Counted from the stretch's first letter, positions 15,205 through 23,212 are shown. The stretch: 29,400 nucleotides of DNA from Chloroflexota bacterium (GCA_012513595.1 JAAZBY010000378.1:1-29400); one strand, 5' to 3'. A program made the numbers and translations. The notes: generated from the letters alone by a model not told the origin.

Positions 15205-16518
15205 ATGAGATGTTCCGCCTGTGGGCAAGAGAACCGTCCCGGCGCCACCTTCTGCGCAGGCTGCGGGGGGCGCCTCGGCCCGGCGCCGAGCGAGCCGTTC
15301 TCGGTGGACGGGCCGGCCGAGTCCGCCGCGCCGCCGGCCCCCACCGGCATCCCGACGATCAGGCTCGAGCGCCCGGTGGCCGAGGATCAGCCCGCTGCCG
15401 AGCGCGCGCCGGGCCAGCCGCTCGCCGTCGGCGACCTGATCGGCGGGCGCTTTGAGGTGGCCGCCGTCGTCGAGGAGACCCCTGAGCGCATCGTCTATCG
15501 GGCGCGAGACTGGGCCCGCTGCGCCGCCTGCGGGTACGACGACAACGTCAAGGGCGACCGCTTCTGCCTCGATTGTGGCGCCTCCCTGGAGGCCGCCCTG
15601 TGGGCCAGCGTCACCGAGATGGTGCGGCCCAGGCCGGCCAAGGCGGACCTCACGCTATCCGAGGGCAACCGCGATTATTATGTCACGCTGGAGGCCGCGG
15701 CCGCCGCCGAGCCCGCCCCGCCCGCCCCCCTCGCCGAGGCCACCCGCCTGGCCCACCGCTGGGGGCGCGCCAGCGACCCGGGCCTCGAGCGCGAGCGCAA
15801 CGAGGACTATGCCGAGTGTTGGACGTTCAGCCGCTCCGGCGGGCCGTCTTTGGGCCTCTTTGTCGTCGCCGATGGCCTGGGAGGCGCCGACTCGGGCGAG
15901 GTGGCCAGCCAACTCGCCACGCTGACGACCTGGCGCGTCCTCCACGACCGCGTGTGGGAGCCGGCCGTTTCCGGCGAGGTTCCCGCCGAGGAAGAAGTCC
16001 GTGCGGCCCTGGCCGGGGCCGTCCAGGAGGCCAACCGCGCCGTCTACGAGGCCCGTAGTGAGGCCAACTCGGAGATGAGCACCACCATCACCCTGGCCCT
16101 GGTCATTGACGGGCGCGCCCACATCGCCAACGTGGGAGACTCGCGCACCTATTTGTACGCCGCCGGCGGGCTGCGCGCCGTCACCAAGGATCATTCGCTC
16201 GTGCAGCGCCTGGTGGACACCGGCCAGATCACGCCCGCCCAGGTCTACACGCACCCGCAGCGTAACCTGATCTACCAGAGCATCGGCGACCGTGCCGACG
16301 TGCAGGTCGACCTGTACGACCTGGACCTGCATGCCGATGACCGCCTGGTGCTGTGCAGCGACGGGCTGTGGGAGATGGTGCGCGACGAGGGGATCGAAGA
16401 GGCCCTGCTGGCCGAGCCGGACCCGCAGCGCGCCTGCGACCGGCTGGTGCGCCACGCCAACCTGGCCGGCGGAGAGGACAACATCTCGGTCATCATCGTG
16501 CAGGCCGTGGCTGCCTAG
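15205..16518 (+). CDS. PP2C-family Ser/Thr phosphatase with two zinc ribbons
   Basis: 437 residues. Zinc ribbon 1 is Cys3, 6, 17, 20; ribbon 2 is Cys106, 109, 121, 124. The PP2C domain (about 180-437) has RNED (Asp201), VADGLGG (Asp223), NVGDSR (Asp312), KDHSLVQ, CSDGLW (Asp386) and GGEDN (Asp425), so the two-metal site is complete. It should remove phosphate from Ser/Thr residues set by the neighbouring kinases. Between the ribbons LAVGDLIGGRFEV..IVYRARD resembles the first two strands of a kinase N-lobe without its Gly loop, a remnant or mimic. Soluble. GGGAG precedes ATG 15205. Second in the operon. Confidence 0.92.
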   Translation: MRCSACGQENRPGATFCAGCGGRLGPAPSEPFSVDGPAESAAPPAPTGIPTIRLERPVAEDQPAAERAPGQPLAVGDLIGGRFEVAAVVEETPERIVYRARDWARCAACGYDDNVKGDRFCLDCGASLEAALWASVTEMVRPRPAKADLTLSEGNRDYYVTLEAAAAAEPAPPAPLAEATRLAHRWGRASDPGLERERNEDYAECWTFSRSGGPSLGLFVVADGLGGADSGEVASQLATLTTWRVLHDRVWEPAVSGEVPAEEEVRAALAGAVQEANRAVYEARSEANSEMSTTITLALVIDGRAHIANVGDSRTYLYAAGGLRAVTKDHSLVQRLVDTGQITPAQVYTHPQRNLIYQSIGDRADVQVDLYDLDLHADDRLVLCSDGLWEMVRDEGIEEALLAEPDPQRACDRLVRHANLAGGEDNISVIIVQAVAA

Positions 16519-16561
16519 GTCGCTGGCGCCGGGAAAGCGGCCACGCTGGAAAGGAGACGTT

Positions 16562-17206
16562 ATGCCGAACGAACTGGCCTTGACCGCTGCGCTCAACAAG
16601 CCGAGCGTGCCGGTGACGCGCACGCAGCAGCTGCTCTATGTCCTCATCGAGGCGCGCCCGAACGAGGTCATCTCGCGCACGCGCCTGCCGGTGAACATGG
16701 GCTTTGTGCTGGACCGCAGCGGGTCGATGAAGGGAGACAAGATCAAGCGGCTGAAGGAGGCCATGGGCCTGGCCCTGCGCCGCCTGGGGCCCGACGACCG
16801 CGTCTCACTGACCATTTTCAACGACTCGGCCCGCGTGGTGGCCCGCAACGAGGTGGTCTCGCGCCAGGCCGGCCTCGAGGATCAGGTGCGCCGCCTGCAG
16901 GCCGGCGGCGGCACGCAGATGTCCCGCGGGATGAGCCTGGGCCTACGGGAGGTCTATCGCCACTGGGCCGAGGGCTGGGCCAACCAGCTGGTGCTCCTCA
17001 CCGACGGCCAGACCTACGGGGACGAGGCGCAATGCCTAAAGCTGGCCACCGAGGCCGGTGAACACCGCATCCCGATCCAGGCGCTGGGCCTGGGCGATGA
17101 GTGGAACGAGACCCTGCTCGACCAGATCGGCTCGCAGAGCGGTGGCGATGCGGACCTGATCGCCTCGGCCGATGACATCGTGCCCCTGTTCACCCAGACG
17201 GTGTAG
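16562..17206 (+). CDS. VWA-domain protein, N-terminal part, ends at in-frame TAG
   Basis: 214 residues up to a TAG at 17204-17206. The von Willebrand A domain has a complete MIDAS: DRSGS (Asp51, Ser53, Ser55), Thr118 in GGGTQ and Asp148 in LLTDG, so it should bind a divalent ion and a partner protein. The frame continues directly after the TAG for another 200 codons of compatible sequence (next entry), and full-length relatives, from memory, run about 420 residues. The gene therefore looks like one ORF cut by a C-to-T change in a CAG codon. The VWA domain itself is intact and may still fold. GGAGA lies before ATG 16562. Third in the kinase/phosphatase operon. Confidence 0.85.
   Translation: MPNELALTAALNKPSVPVTRTQQLLYVLIEARPNEVISRTRLPVNMGFVLDRSGSMKGDKIKRLKEAMGLALRRLGPDDRVSLTIFNDSARVVARNEVVSRQAGLEDQVRRLQAGGGTQMSRGMSLGLREVYRHWAEGWANQLVLLTDGQTYGDEAQCLKLATEAGEHRIPIQALGLGDEWNETLLDQIGSQSGGDADLIASADDIVPLFTQTV
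17204..17206 (+). other. in-frame TAG interrupting the VWA gene
   Basis: Codons read ACG GTG TAG CGT TCG CAG CAG GCC GTG GTG, with the same frame (position 2 modulo 3) on both sides, so there is no frameshift. TAG is the normal stop of 14 other genes in the window, so it cannot be a generally reassigned sense codon. Confidence 0.9.
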
Positions 17207-17221
17207 CGTTCGCAGCAGGCC

Positions 17222-17824
17222 GTGGTGCGCAACGCGACGATGACGCTGCGGCTGGTGTCGGACGTGACGCCGCGCCAGGTCTGGCAGGTGACGCCGCTGC
17301 TGGCCAACCTCGGCTACCAGCCGATCGGTGAGCACGACGTGCAGGTGAACCTCGGGGAGCTCGACGCCGTAGCGGGCAAGGCCGTCCTCGTGGAACTACT
17401 CTTGCCGCCGCGGCGCGCCGGCCGCTACCGCGTCGCCCAGGCCGAGGTGCGCGGCGAGCTGCCGATGCAGAACCTGACGGGCACCTCCGTGCGGCAGGAC
17501 ATCGTCGTGGACTATACCGAGGACGCCGCGCTGGCCGCCCGCTACGACGCGCGCATCATGAACATCGTGGAGAAGGTGACGGTCTACCGCCTGCAGACCC
17601 GCGCCCTGGAAGAGGCCCGCCTCGGCGACCTGACCAACGCCACCCGCAAGTTGCGCGCCGCCGCCACGCGCCTTCTGGAGCTCGGTGAGCCGCAGCTGGC
17701 CGAGGCGGCCCAGCAGGAGGCGGCCAACCTCGAGCAGAGCGGCCAGATGTCGTCTTTGGGCACCAAGAAACTGCGCTACCAGACCCGTAAGCTGACGCAA
17801 AAGCTTCCCGACCTCCCGGGATGA
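17222..17824 (+). pseudogene. C-terminal part of the split VWA protein
   Basis: About 200 codons in frame with the VWA domain, open to TGA at 17822-17824. Content: a beta-rich segment (ATMTLRLVSDVTPRQVWQVTP, VELLLPPRRAGRYRVAQAEV) as follows VWA in larger members, then an all-helical end (VEKVTVYRLQTRALEEARLG, repeated Ala/Leu helices) that may be a coiled coil or bundle. GTG at 17222 or 17225 could start a separate protein, but no convincing ribosome site precedes them, so translation would need readthrough or re-initiation after the stop 15 bp upstream. Codon use matches the neighbours, suggesting a recent lesion or sequence error. It may be expressed; the pseudogene label is provisional. 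Confidence 0.65.
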
Positions 17825-17847
17825 TCCGCCTGACAAAGGAGCAAACC

Positions 17848-19005
17848 ATGCAAAAGTGTGTGAACTGCGGCAACATCGCGCCGGATGACGCGATCTTTTG
17901 CGACCAGTGCGGCACCCGCTTTGCCGCGGCGGCCCCCGCCGCTACGGCGGCACCCGCCGCTACGGCGAAACCCGCCACAGCGGCCGCGCCCCCTGTGGCG
18001 GCGGAACCGCCCCAGCAACCGGTGATGCCCCCGCCGGCCGCAGCGCCGGCCGCGGTGCCGGCCGAGCCCGCCGGGCGCTGCGGCAACTGCGGCGCCCTGA
18101 ACACCCCGGGTGAGGCGTACTGCGGCGAGTGCGGCGCGCCCCTCGAGGCGCCCCAGCCGGAGGCCAGCGAGGCCATCCCCGTCGAGGCCGCGCCTCCTGG
18201 GGCCGCGGTGGCCGCCGGCGCCGCCTGTGCCTTCTGCGGCGCCACGCTGGGGCCGGAGGACGAGTTCTGCTTCGCCTGCGGCGCGCAGCGCACCGAGCGC
18301 CCCCCTGCCCAGCGCCCCGCGCAGCCGAGCGCCGCTTCGGCGCCCGCGGCGGCGCCCGTCGAGGCGCCTGCCGCGGCTCCCGCGCCTGCCGCGGCTCCCG
18401 CGCCTGCCGCGGCTGCCGCGCCTGCACCCGCTCCGGCGCCTGCTGCGGCGGCTCCCGCCTCTGGGGCGGCCGCGGCCGAGTGCCCGGCCTGTGGGGCCGC
18501 TCACGCCCCGGAGGACGTCTTTTGCCAGTTCTGCGGCGCCGCCTTGGTGGGCGCGGGCGCGGGCGCTGCCGGCGCTGCGGCGCCCCAGCCCGCCGTCACT
18601 GCCGCACCGCCGCCGGTGGCCGCCCAGCCAGCGGCCGCGCAGCCGGTGGCCGCGCCGGCCGCTCAGCCCGCCGTGTCGGTGGCGCCAGCCAGGCTGGTGA
18701 TCGTCCCCAGTGGGGTGGAGATCCCCCTGCCCGTGGGGCCGCAGGTGGTCGTCGGGCGGGAGGACCCCTACTCCGGCGTCTACCCGGACGTGGACCTCTC
18801 GCCGCACGGCGCGGAGGAGGGCGGCGTCTCTCGCCGACACCTGCGCATCGCCCTGGCCGGCGGCCGCTACACGCTCGAGGACCTGAACAGCACCAACTAT
18901 ACTTACCTGAACCGCCACCAGGTACAGCCGGGGGTGGCCGTCGACCTGCGCGATGGCGACGAGATCCGCGCTGGCCGGGTGCAGATGATCTTTAGGATCG
19001 GCTAG
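17848..19005 (+). CDS. FHA-domain protein with four zinc ribbons
   Basis: 385 residues. Four CxxC-x(10)-CxxC ribbons are spaced through the first 240 residues (VNCGNIAPDDAIFCDQCG, GNCGALNTPGEAYCGECG, AFCGATLGPEDEFCFACG, PACGAAHAPEDVFCQFCG), separated by Ala/Pro linkers. The FHA domain fills the C-terminal 100 (VVVGRED, SRRHLRI, DLNSTNYTYLNRHQV), where Asn-Ser-Thr-Asn replaces the usual S-x-NGT. It has no catalytic domain, so it is probably a phosphothreonine-binding adaptor for kinase or VWA partners. Start at 17848 has AAAGGAG; an earlier ATG at 17821 overlapping the previous stop lacks one. Stop TAG overlaps the next GTG by one base. Confidence 0.9.
   Translation: MQKCVNCGNIAPDDAIFCDQCGTRFAAAAPAATAAPAATAKPATAAAPPVAAEPPQQPVMPPPAAAPAAVPAEPAGRCGNCGALNTPGEAYCGECGAPLEAPQPEASEAIPVEAAPPGAAVAAGAACAFCGATLGPEDEFCFACGAQRTERPPAQRPAQPSAASAPAAAPVEAPAAAPAPAAAPAPAAAAAPAPAPAPAAAAPASGAAAAECPACGAAHAPEDVFCQFCGAALVGAGAGAAGAAAPQPAVTAAPPPVAAQPAAAQPVAAPAAQPAVSVAPARLVIVPSGVEIPLPVGPQVVVGREDPYSGVYPDVDLSPHGAEEGGVSRRHLRIALAGGRYTLEDLNSTNYTYLNRHQVQPGVAVDLRDGDEIRAGRVQMIFRIG
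18364..18417 (+). repeat. three 18-bp tandem repeats coding APAAAP
   Basis: The unit GCGCCTGCCGCGGCTCCC occurs twice exactly and a third time with one change (CCC to GCC), then starts again. It forms the linker between ribbons 3 and 4 of the FHA protein. A similar two-copy 18-bp repeat lies near 17930-17966. Slippage-prone and likely variable in length. Confidence 0.8.
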
Positions 19006-20891
19006 TGGAGCGATCTTGCCCGCTCTGCCTGAAGCCGCTGCGCGCCGAGGCGCGCTTCTGCCCGCACTGTGGTGCGCGGCTGGATGCGCGCCTGGCGCCC
19101 GGTACCCCGCTCTTGGGCGGAGACTATGTCATCGAGCGCCCGTTGACGACCGGTGGCATGGGCTCGGTCTACCTGGCGCGCGACCACCGCGCCTTTGACC
19201 GGCTGGTCATCGTCAAGCAGATGCTCGAGTACTATGACGCGGCCAACCCCGCAGAGCAGGCCGCGGCGCAGCAGCGCTTTGAGGAAGAGGGGCGCACCCT
19301 GGCCTACCTGCGCCACCCCGGCGTGCCCGAGATCTATACGTTCTTTACCGAACACGGGCGCTTCTACATCGTCATGGAGCACATCCAGGGCGAGACGCTG
19401 GAGGCCTTTGTCTCTCACGAGGATGGCGAGGGGCGCCAGGTGCCCCGCAAACTACTGGCCGTGGAGGATGCCCTGCGCTACACCATCCAGGCCTGCGGGA
19501 TCCTCGAGTACCTGCACTCGCGCTCTCGCCCAGTGGTGCATGGCGACGTCAAGCCGGCCAACCTGATCGTTGAGACGCAGCTGGGCTACGTGCGCCTGGT
19601 GGACTTTGGCACGGCCAGCGTCCGCCGCGACGGCGAGCACCACGAGGGAGCGGCCGACAAGGAGGAGGCCTACGGCACCGACGGCTACGCCGCCCCCGAG
19701 CAATACCGCGGCCGCGCCGTCCCCCAGTCCGACGTGTTCGGGCTGGCGGCCACCGCCTACCACTTGCTGACCGACGATGACCCGCGCGGGCACCCCTTCC
19801 AGTGGCCCAACCTGAACAAGCTGCCACGGGAGGTCTCGCTCGCGCTGGAGCGCTGCCTGCGCACCGAGCCGGGCGACCGGCCCAGCGCGGCCGAGCTGCG
19901 CCAGGCGCTCGAGGCGATCGCCACGCCCAAGCGCGCCCTGCAGACCTTTACCTTCCCCGGCGGCGCCCAGATCCGCAGCGTCACCTCGCTCCCCGCCCTG
20001 TCGGACGAGCACTGGGACGCGGCGCGCTCCTTCCTCTACAAGGGCGACTTTCAGCGCTGGCTGCGCGACCTGAACCGGCTGGACCTGGTCGTTGCGGCGG
20101 ACGAGATCGTCGCGGCGCACAAGAACCCCGACGCCGGGCTGGAGGCCTTTCTCCGCTCTGTCGACCCCGGCCTGGTGCGGCCCAAGGTCGCGGCTGACCC
20201 GGCCAAGGTAGAGCTCGGCTCGGTGGCGCGCGAGGCGGCGCTCATCCGCACCGTGACCTTGCGGAACGCCACGCGCGGCTACGTCCAGGTGGAGCTGGCC
20301 TCGTCACAGCCCTGGCTGGAGGTCAAGCCCGCCCGGGCCAACCTGTGGGCCGGCGTGCCGGTGGACGTCCATGTGCACGTACACGCCGAGGGGCTGCCCT
20401 TCCGGCGGGAGCAAAAGGGCGAGGTCACCGTGCAGGCCGCCGGGCAGGGGGCGCTGGTGGTGCCGGTGACGGCGCGCGTCTCGCTCCTCCGCGAGGGGTG
20501 GCGCATCTTCCGCCGCATGCTGGCCGGGGCGCTGCCGGGGGCCTGGCGCACGGTGTTCGCCTGGGTGCGGGCCCTGGTGCGCCTGGGTCGCCGGATCAGC
20601 CGTCCCCTGGCCCGGCACGAGTGGCTGTTCTGGCTGATCTGGCTGCTTTTCGGCGCGGGCGCCTTTTACCTGTTGCGGGCCTTCCCGCGGGCGCTGCAGC
20701 TCGCGCTGGCGACCTTGGGCACGGCCCTGCCGCCCGAGCCGCTGGCCGCCACCCTGGTGCAGGCCTTCCTGGCCCTGCTCGGGCCACCCAGCCTGGCGGT
20801 GGCGGTCTCTCTGGCGGCCCTGGTGGTGGCCATTGCCATGGGGATCGTTGTCGGCGGGGTGCGCGGCGCATGGCGGTCGTTCTTCCGCTAG
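19005..20891 (+). CDS. membrane-anchored Ser/Thr protein kinase with N-terminal zinc ribbon
   Basis: 628 residues. Zinc ribbon Cys5, 8, 19, 22; kinase about 35-300 with Gly loop TGGMGSVYLARD, Lys71, HGDVKPAN with Asp181 (HRD Arg replaced by Gly), DFG Asp200 and APE Glu232. Next come a helical stretch (FLYKGDFQRWLRDLNRLD..AGLEAFLRSVDP), an Ig-like beta domain (about 395-500, VTLRNATRGYVQVELASSQP) and two C-terminal membrane segments (about 539-560, 595-620). The kinase should face the cytoplasm; an HGD kinase can be active but is often regulated differently. The GTG start overlaps the FHA gene stop (TAGTG), implying coupled translation. Fifth in the operon. Confidence 0.9.
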   Translation: MERSCPLCLKPLRAEARFCPHCGARLDARLAPGTPLLGGDYVIERPLTTGGMGSVYLARDHRAFDRLVIVKQMLEYYDAANPAEQAAAQQRFEEEGRTLAYLRHPGVPEIYTFFTEHGRFYIVMEHIQGETLEAFVSHEDGEGRQVPRKLLAVEDALRYTIQACGILEYLHSRSRPVVHGDVKPANLIVETQLGYVRLVDFGTASVRRDGEHHEGAADKEEAYGTDGYAAPEQYRGRAVPQSDVFGLAATAYHLLTDDDPRGHPFQWPNLNKLPREVSLALERCLRTEPGDRPSAAELRQALEAIATPKRALQTFTFPGGAQIRSVTSLPALSDEHWDAARSFLYKGDFQRWLRDLNRLDLVVAADEIVAAHKNPDAGLEAFLRSVDPGLVRPKVAADPAKVELGSVAREAALIRTVTLRNATRGYVQVELASSQPWLEVKPARANLWAGVPVDVHVHVHAEGLPFRREQKGEVTVQAAGQGALVVPVTARVSLLREGWRIFRRMLAGALPGAWRTVFAWVRALVRLGRRISRPLARHEWLFWLIWLLFGAGAFYLLRAFPRALQLALATLGTALPPEPLAATLVQAFLALLGPPSLAVAVSLAALVVAIAMGIVVGGVRGAWRSFFR

Positions 20892-20903
20892 GATGTACTG
20901 GGG

Positions 20904-21737
20904 ATGTGGAGGGAAATGAAGGGTCTTGCCATCGCTCTGGCCGTGGTCGTGGGGTTGGCGGCCGTGATCGCCGTGGGGCTGGCCATTCGGCCGCGCCCCT
21001 TCCCGCCCTTCGTGGAGAGGACGCCGGCCGACGTCACCACCGTGCCGCTGCCCAAGGGGCTGCCGGCGCCGGTGGAGCGCTTTTTCCGCGCCGTGTACGG
21101 CGAGAGCCTGCCGGTGATCGAGACTACCGTTCTGACGGGCCGCGCGACAATGCGCCCGATGCTGGGCATCCCGCTGCAGGCGCGGTTCGTCTTTGTGCAC
21201 AACGCCGGGAAGGACTATCGCCACTACTTTGAGGCGACCTTCTTCGGGCAGCCGGTGCTGCGGATTGACGAGGGCTACCTGGACGGCGCCAGCTTTTTCG
21301 AGGGCCCCATGGGCCACTATCGCGACGACCCCAACACCAATCAGGCCGCCAACCTGGCGCTCTGGGCGGAGGGGGCTATGTTCCCGGCCATCCTGGCCAC
21401 CGACCCCCGCGTGCGCTGGGAGCCGGTGGACGCGGACACCGCCCTCCTCTACGTCCCCTTTGAGGACCAGGAGGACACCTTTGTCGTACGCTTCAACCCG
21501 GAGACGGGGCTGATCGACGCCATGGAGGCGATGCGCTACCGCGAGCCTGGCGAGGGCCAGCCCAAGATCCTGTGGATCACGCGGAACGAGGAGGGGCCGC
21601 GGATCGACGGCACCCCGCTCAGCGCGGTCGGCTCGGCCACCTGGCTGGACACGGGCACCCCCTGGGCGGTGTTCACCGTCGAGGACCAGGTCATCAACGT
21701 AAACGTCGCCGAGTACATCCGAGAGCGGGGCCACTAG
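20904..21737 (+). CDS. membrane-anchored protein of unknown function (DUF6544/DUF6920-like)
   Basis: 277 residues. A single hydrophobic segment (about 6-27, GLAIALAVVVGLAAVIAVGLAI) is an N-terminal anchor or uncleaved signal, followed by a Pro-rich stalk and an exported beta-rich domain (LPAPVERFFRAVYG, GIPLQARFVFVHNAG, RIDEGYLDG, FEGPMGHY, VRFNPETGLIDAMEAMRYR). The LP-x-PV-x-RF opening and the layout recall DUF6544/DUF6920 proteins; this is from memory and uncertain. No enzyme motif was recognised. Start 20904 lies 12 bp after the kinase stop; ATG 20916 is an alternative. Last gene before the operon terminator, so it may be an extracytoplasmic partner of the membrane kinase. Confidence 0.75.
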   Translation: MWREMKGLAIALAVVVGLAAVIAVGLAIRPRPFPPFVERTPADVTTVPLPKGLPAPVERFFRAVYGESLPVIETTVLTGRATMRPMLGIPLQARFVFVHNAGKDYRHYFEATFFGQPVLRIDEGYLDGASFFEGPMGHYRDDPNTNQAANLALWAEGAMFPAILATDPRVRWEPVDADTALLYVPFEDQEDTFVVRFNPETGLIDAMEAMRYREPGEGQPKILWITRNEEGPRIDGTPLSAVGSATWLDTGTPWAVFTVEDQVINVNVAEYIRERGH

Positions 21738-21758
21738 GCCTCTCATCAGGAAGAACAG

Positions 21759-21789
21759 GTCCGGCACGCCGCTGAGCGGCGTGCCGGAC
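21759..21789. terminator. bidirectional terminator between convergent genes
   Basis: A perfect 14-bp stem, GTCCGGCACGCCGC and its complement, closes a TGA loop; it is followed by TTT on the plus strand and TGTTCTT on the minus strand. It sits 21 bp after the signalling operon and 49 bp past the stop of the convergent dehydrogenase gene. Very stable, with a short U-tract. Confidence 0.8.
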
Positions 21790-21838
21790 TTTGGCGTTCC
21801 TTGTGCGTGGGGCGCGCCCGGCACCCGGCCGGGTGGCG

Positions 21839-23164
21839 CTAGAGGCGCACGATGCGGCAGCGGCCGCCCTTCACCCCGGCCATGGCGTTCCGCGCGTCAA
21901 ACACGAGGCGGGCGTTGTCCGCCACGAACTGCCAGTCGAACGCCCGGTGGGCGGTATGCACCAGAACGCAGTCGGCCCACTGCAGTACCGGCGCGCTGAG
22001 GGGGACGGACTGCAGCCGATCGCCGTTCAGGAGGACCAGCTCGGGGATGTACGGGTCGCTGTACTCCACCAGGGCGCCGCGCTGGCAGAGCGCCTGGATG
22101 ATCTCGATGGCCGGGCTCTCGCGCAGGTCGGCCACGTCACCCTTGTAGGCCACGCCGAGCACCAGGATGCGCCGGCCGCGGATCGGCTTCTCCTCGTCGT
22201 TCAGGGCATCGGCCAAGCGCCCGACGACGTACTGCGGCATGCTCGAGTTCACCGTGTCGGCCAGCTCGATAAAGCGCGTCTGCTGGCCAAGAGAGCGCAT
22301 CTTCCAGGTCAGGTAGAGGGGGTCGATGGGGATGCAGTGCCCGCCCAGCCCAGGGCCGGGGTAGAAGGGCATAAAGCCGAACGGCTTGGTCTTGGCCGCG
22401 GCGACCACCTCCCAGACGTCGATCCCCAAGCGCTCGCAGATCACGGCAAACTCGTTGGCCAGGCCGATGTTGACCGCGCGGAAGGTGTTCTCCAGTATCT
22501 TGGTCATCTCGGCCGTCGACGGCGAGGACACCGGCACGACGGTGTCGACCACCGTCTCATAGAGGGCCACCACCACCTCACGGCAGTCTGCCGTAAGGCC
22601 GGCGACGACCTTGGGGGTGTTGCGCGTCCCGAAGGTCGGGTTGCCGGGGTCAACGCGCTCGGGCGAGTACCCCAGGAAGAGGTCCGTGCCGACAGTGTGG
22701 CCGTTGGCGCGCAGGCGCGGCAGCACGATCTCCTCAGTCGTGCCGGGGTAGGTAGTGCTCTCCAGAACTACGAGGAGCCCCGGGTGCAGGTGCGGCCCCA
22801 ACGAGTCGGTGGCGGAGACGATATAAGAGATGTCGGGATCCTTGGCCTTACCGAGGGGGGTGGGGACGCAGATGATGGCCGCGTCCAGCTCGCGCACGGC
22901 GGCATAGTCGGTCGTTGCGCTGATCTTGCCCTCGGCGACCAGGGCGCCGAGCACCCCCGAGGGGATGTCGCTGGTGAAGCTCTGGCCGCGGTTGATCTCG
23001 TCACAGCGCCGCGAGTCCAGGTCGATCCCGACCGTGCAGTACCCCGCCCTGGCGAACTCGACGAGCAGTGGCAGCCCCGTGTACCCAAGGCCGACAACCC
23101 CCACGCGGGCCGAGCGGTCGGCAATCTTGGCGAGCAGTATGTCTTTGGCACTCTGTGGGGGCAC
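21839..23164 (-). CDS. nucleotide-sugar C6 dehydrogenase (UDP-GlcNAc/ManNAc type)
   Basis: 441 residues of the UDP-glucose/GDP-mannose dehydrogenase family, which oxidise C6 of a nucleotide sugar to a uronate with two NAD. Seen: VGVVGLGYTGLPL (NAD loop, about 22-34), CVPTPLG, ESTTYPGTTEE, YSPERVDPGN, AKTKPFGFMPFYPGPGLGGHCIP with catalytic Cys277, and LVLGVAYKGDVADLRESPA in the C-terminal domain. YSPERVDPG and the ESTTYPGTT stretch favour the WecC/WbpA group (UDP-N-acetyl-hexosamine) over UDP-glucose dehydrogenase. It feeds envelope polysaccharide. GTG start at 23164 with GGGAG upstream. No glycosyltransferase is adjacent. Confidence 0.88.
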   Translation of the reverse strand: MPPQSAKDILLAKIADRSARVGVVGLGYTGLPLLVEFARAGYCTVGIDLDSRRCDEINRGQSFTSDIPSGVLGALVAEGKISATTDYAAVRELDAAIICVPTPLGKAKDPDISYIVSATDSLGPHLHPGLLVVLESTTYPGTTEEIVLPRLRANGHTVGTDLFLGYSPERVDPGNPTFGTRNTPKVVAGLTADCREVVVALYETVVDTVVPVSSPSTAEMTKILENTFRAVNIGLANEFAVICERLGIDVWEVVAAAKTKPFGFMPFYPGPGLGGHCIPIDPLYLTWKMRSLGQQTRFIELADTVNSSMPQYVVGRLADALNDEEKPIRGRRILVLGVAYKGDVADLRESPAIEIIQALCQRGALVEYSDPYIPELVLLNGDRLQSVPLSAPVLQWADCVLVHTAHRAFDWQFVADNARLVFDARNAMAGVKGGRCRIVRL

Positions 23165-23195
23165 TAGGGGTCTCCCTTCTTCTGTGGTCTCGCCG

Positions 23196-23212
23196 TGAGC
23201 CCACAGGGCTCA
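23196..23212. terminator. small hairpin upstream of the dehydrogenase
   Basis: TGAGCCC-ACA-GGGCTCA is a perfect 7-bp stem with a 3-base loop, in the gap between the zinc-ribbon gene and the dehydrogenase. There is no T-tract, so it may be a weak terminator or an operator. Confidence 0.3.

Noticed and set aside
17204..17206. Pyrrolysine or other recoded TAG
   Set aside because: TAG is the ordinary stop of most genes here, and no pyl genes or downstream stem-loop element could be seen. Readthrough at low level is not excluded.
20304..21824. 506-codon minus-strand open frame opposite the membrane kinase and its neighbour
   Set aside because: Low-complexity Gln/His/Gly/Arg product, spans two real genes and the terminator; antisense shadow.
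21791..23167. 458-codon plus-strand open frame opposite the nucleotide-sugar dehydrogenase
   Set aside because: It is the mirror of a clearly conserved gene; high GC removes stop codons from the opposite strand. Its protein is His/Arg/Gly/Val-rich with no domain and no ribosome site.
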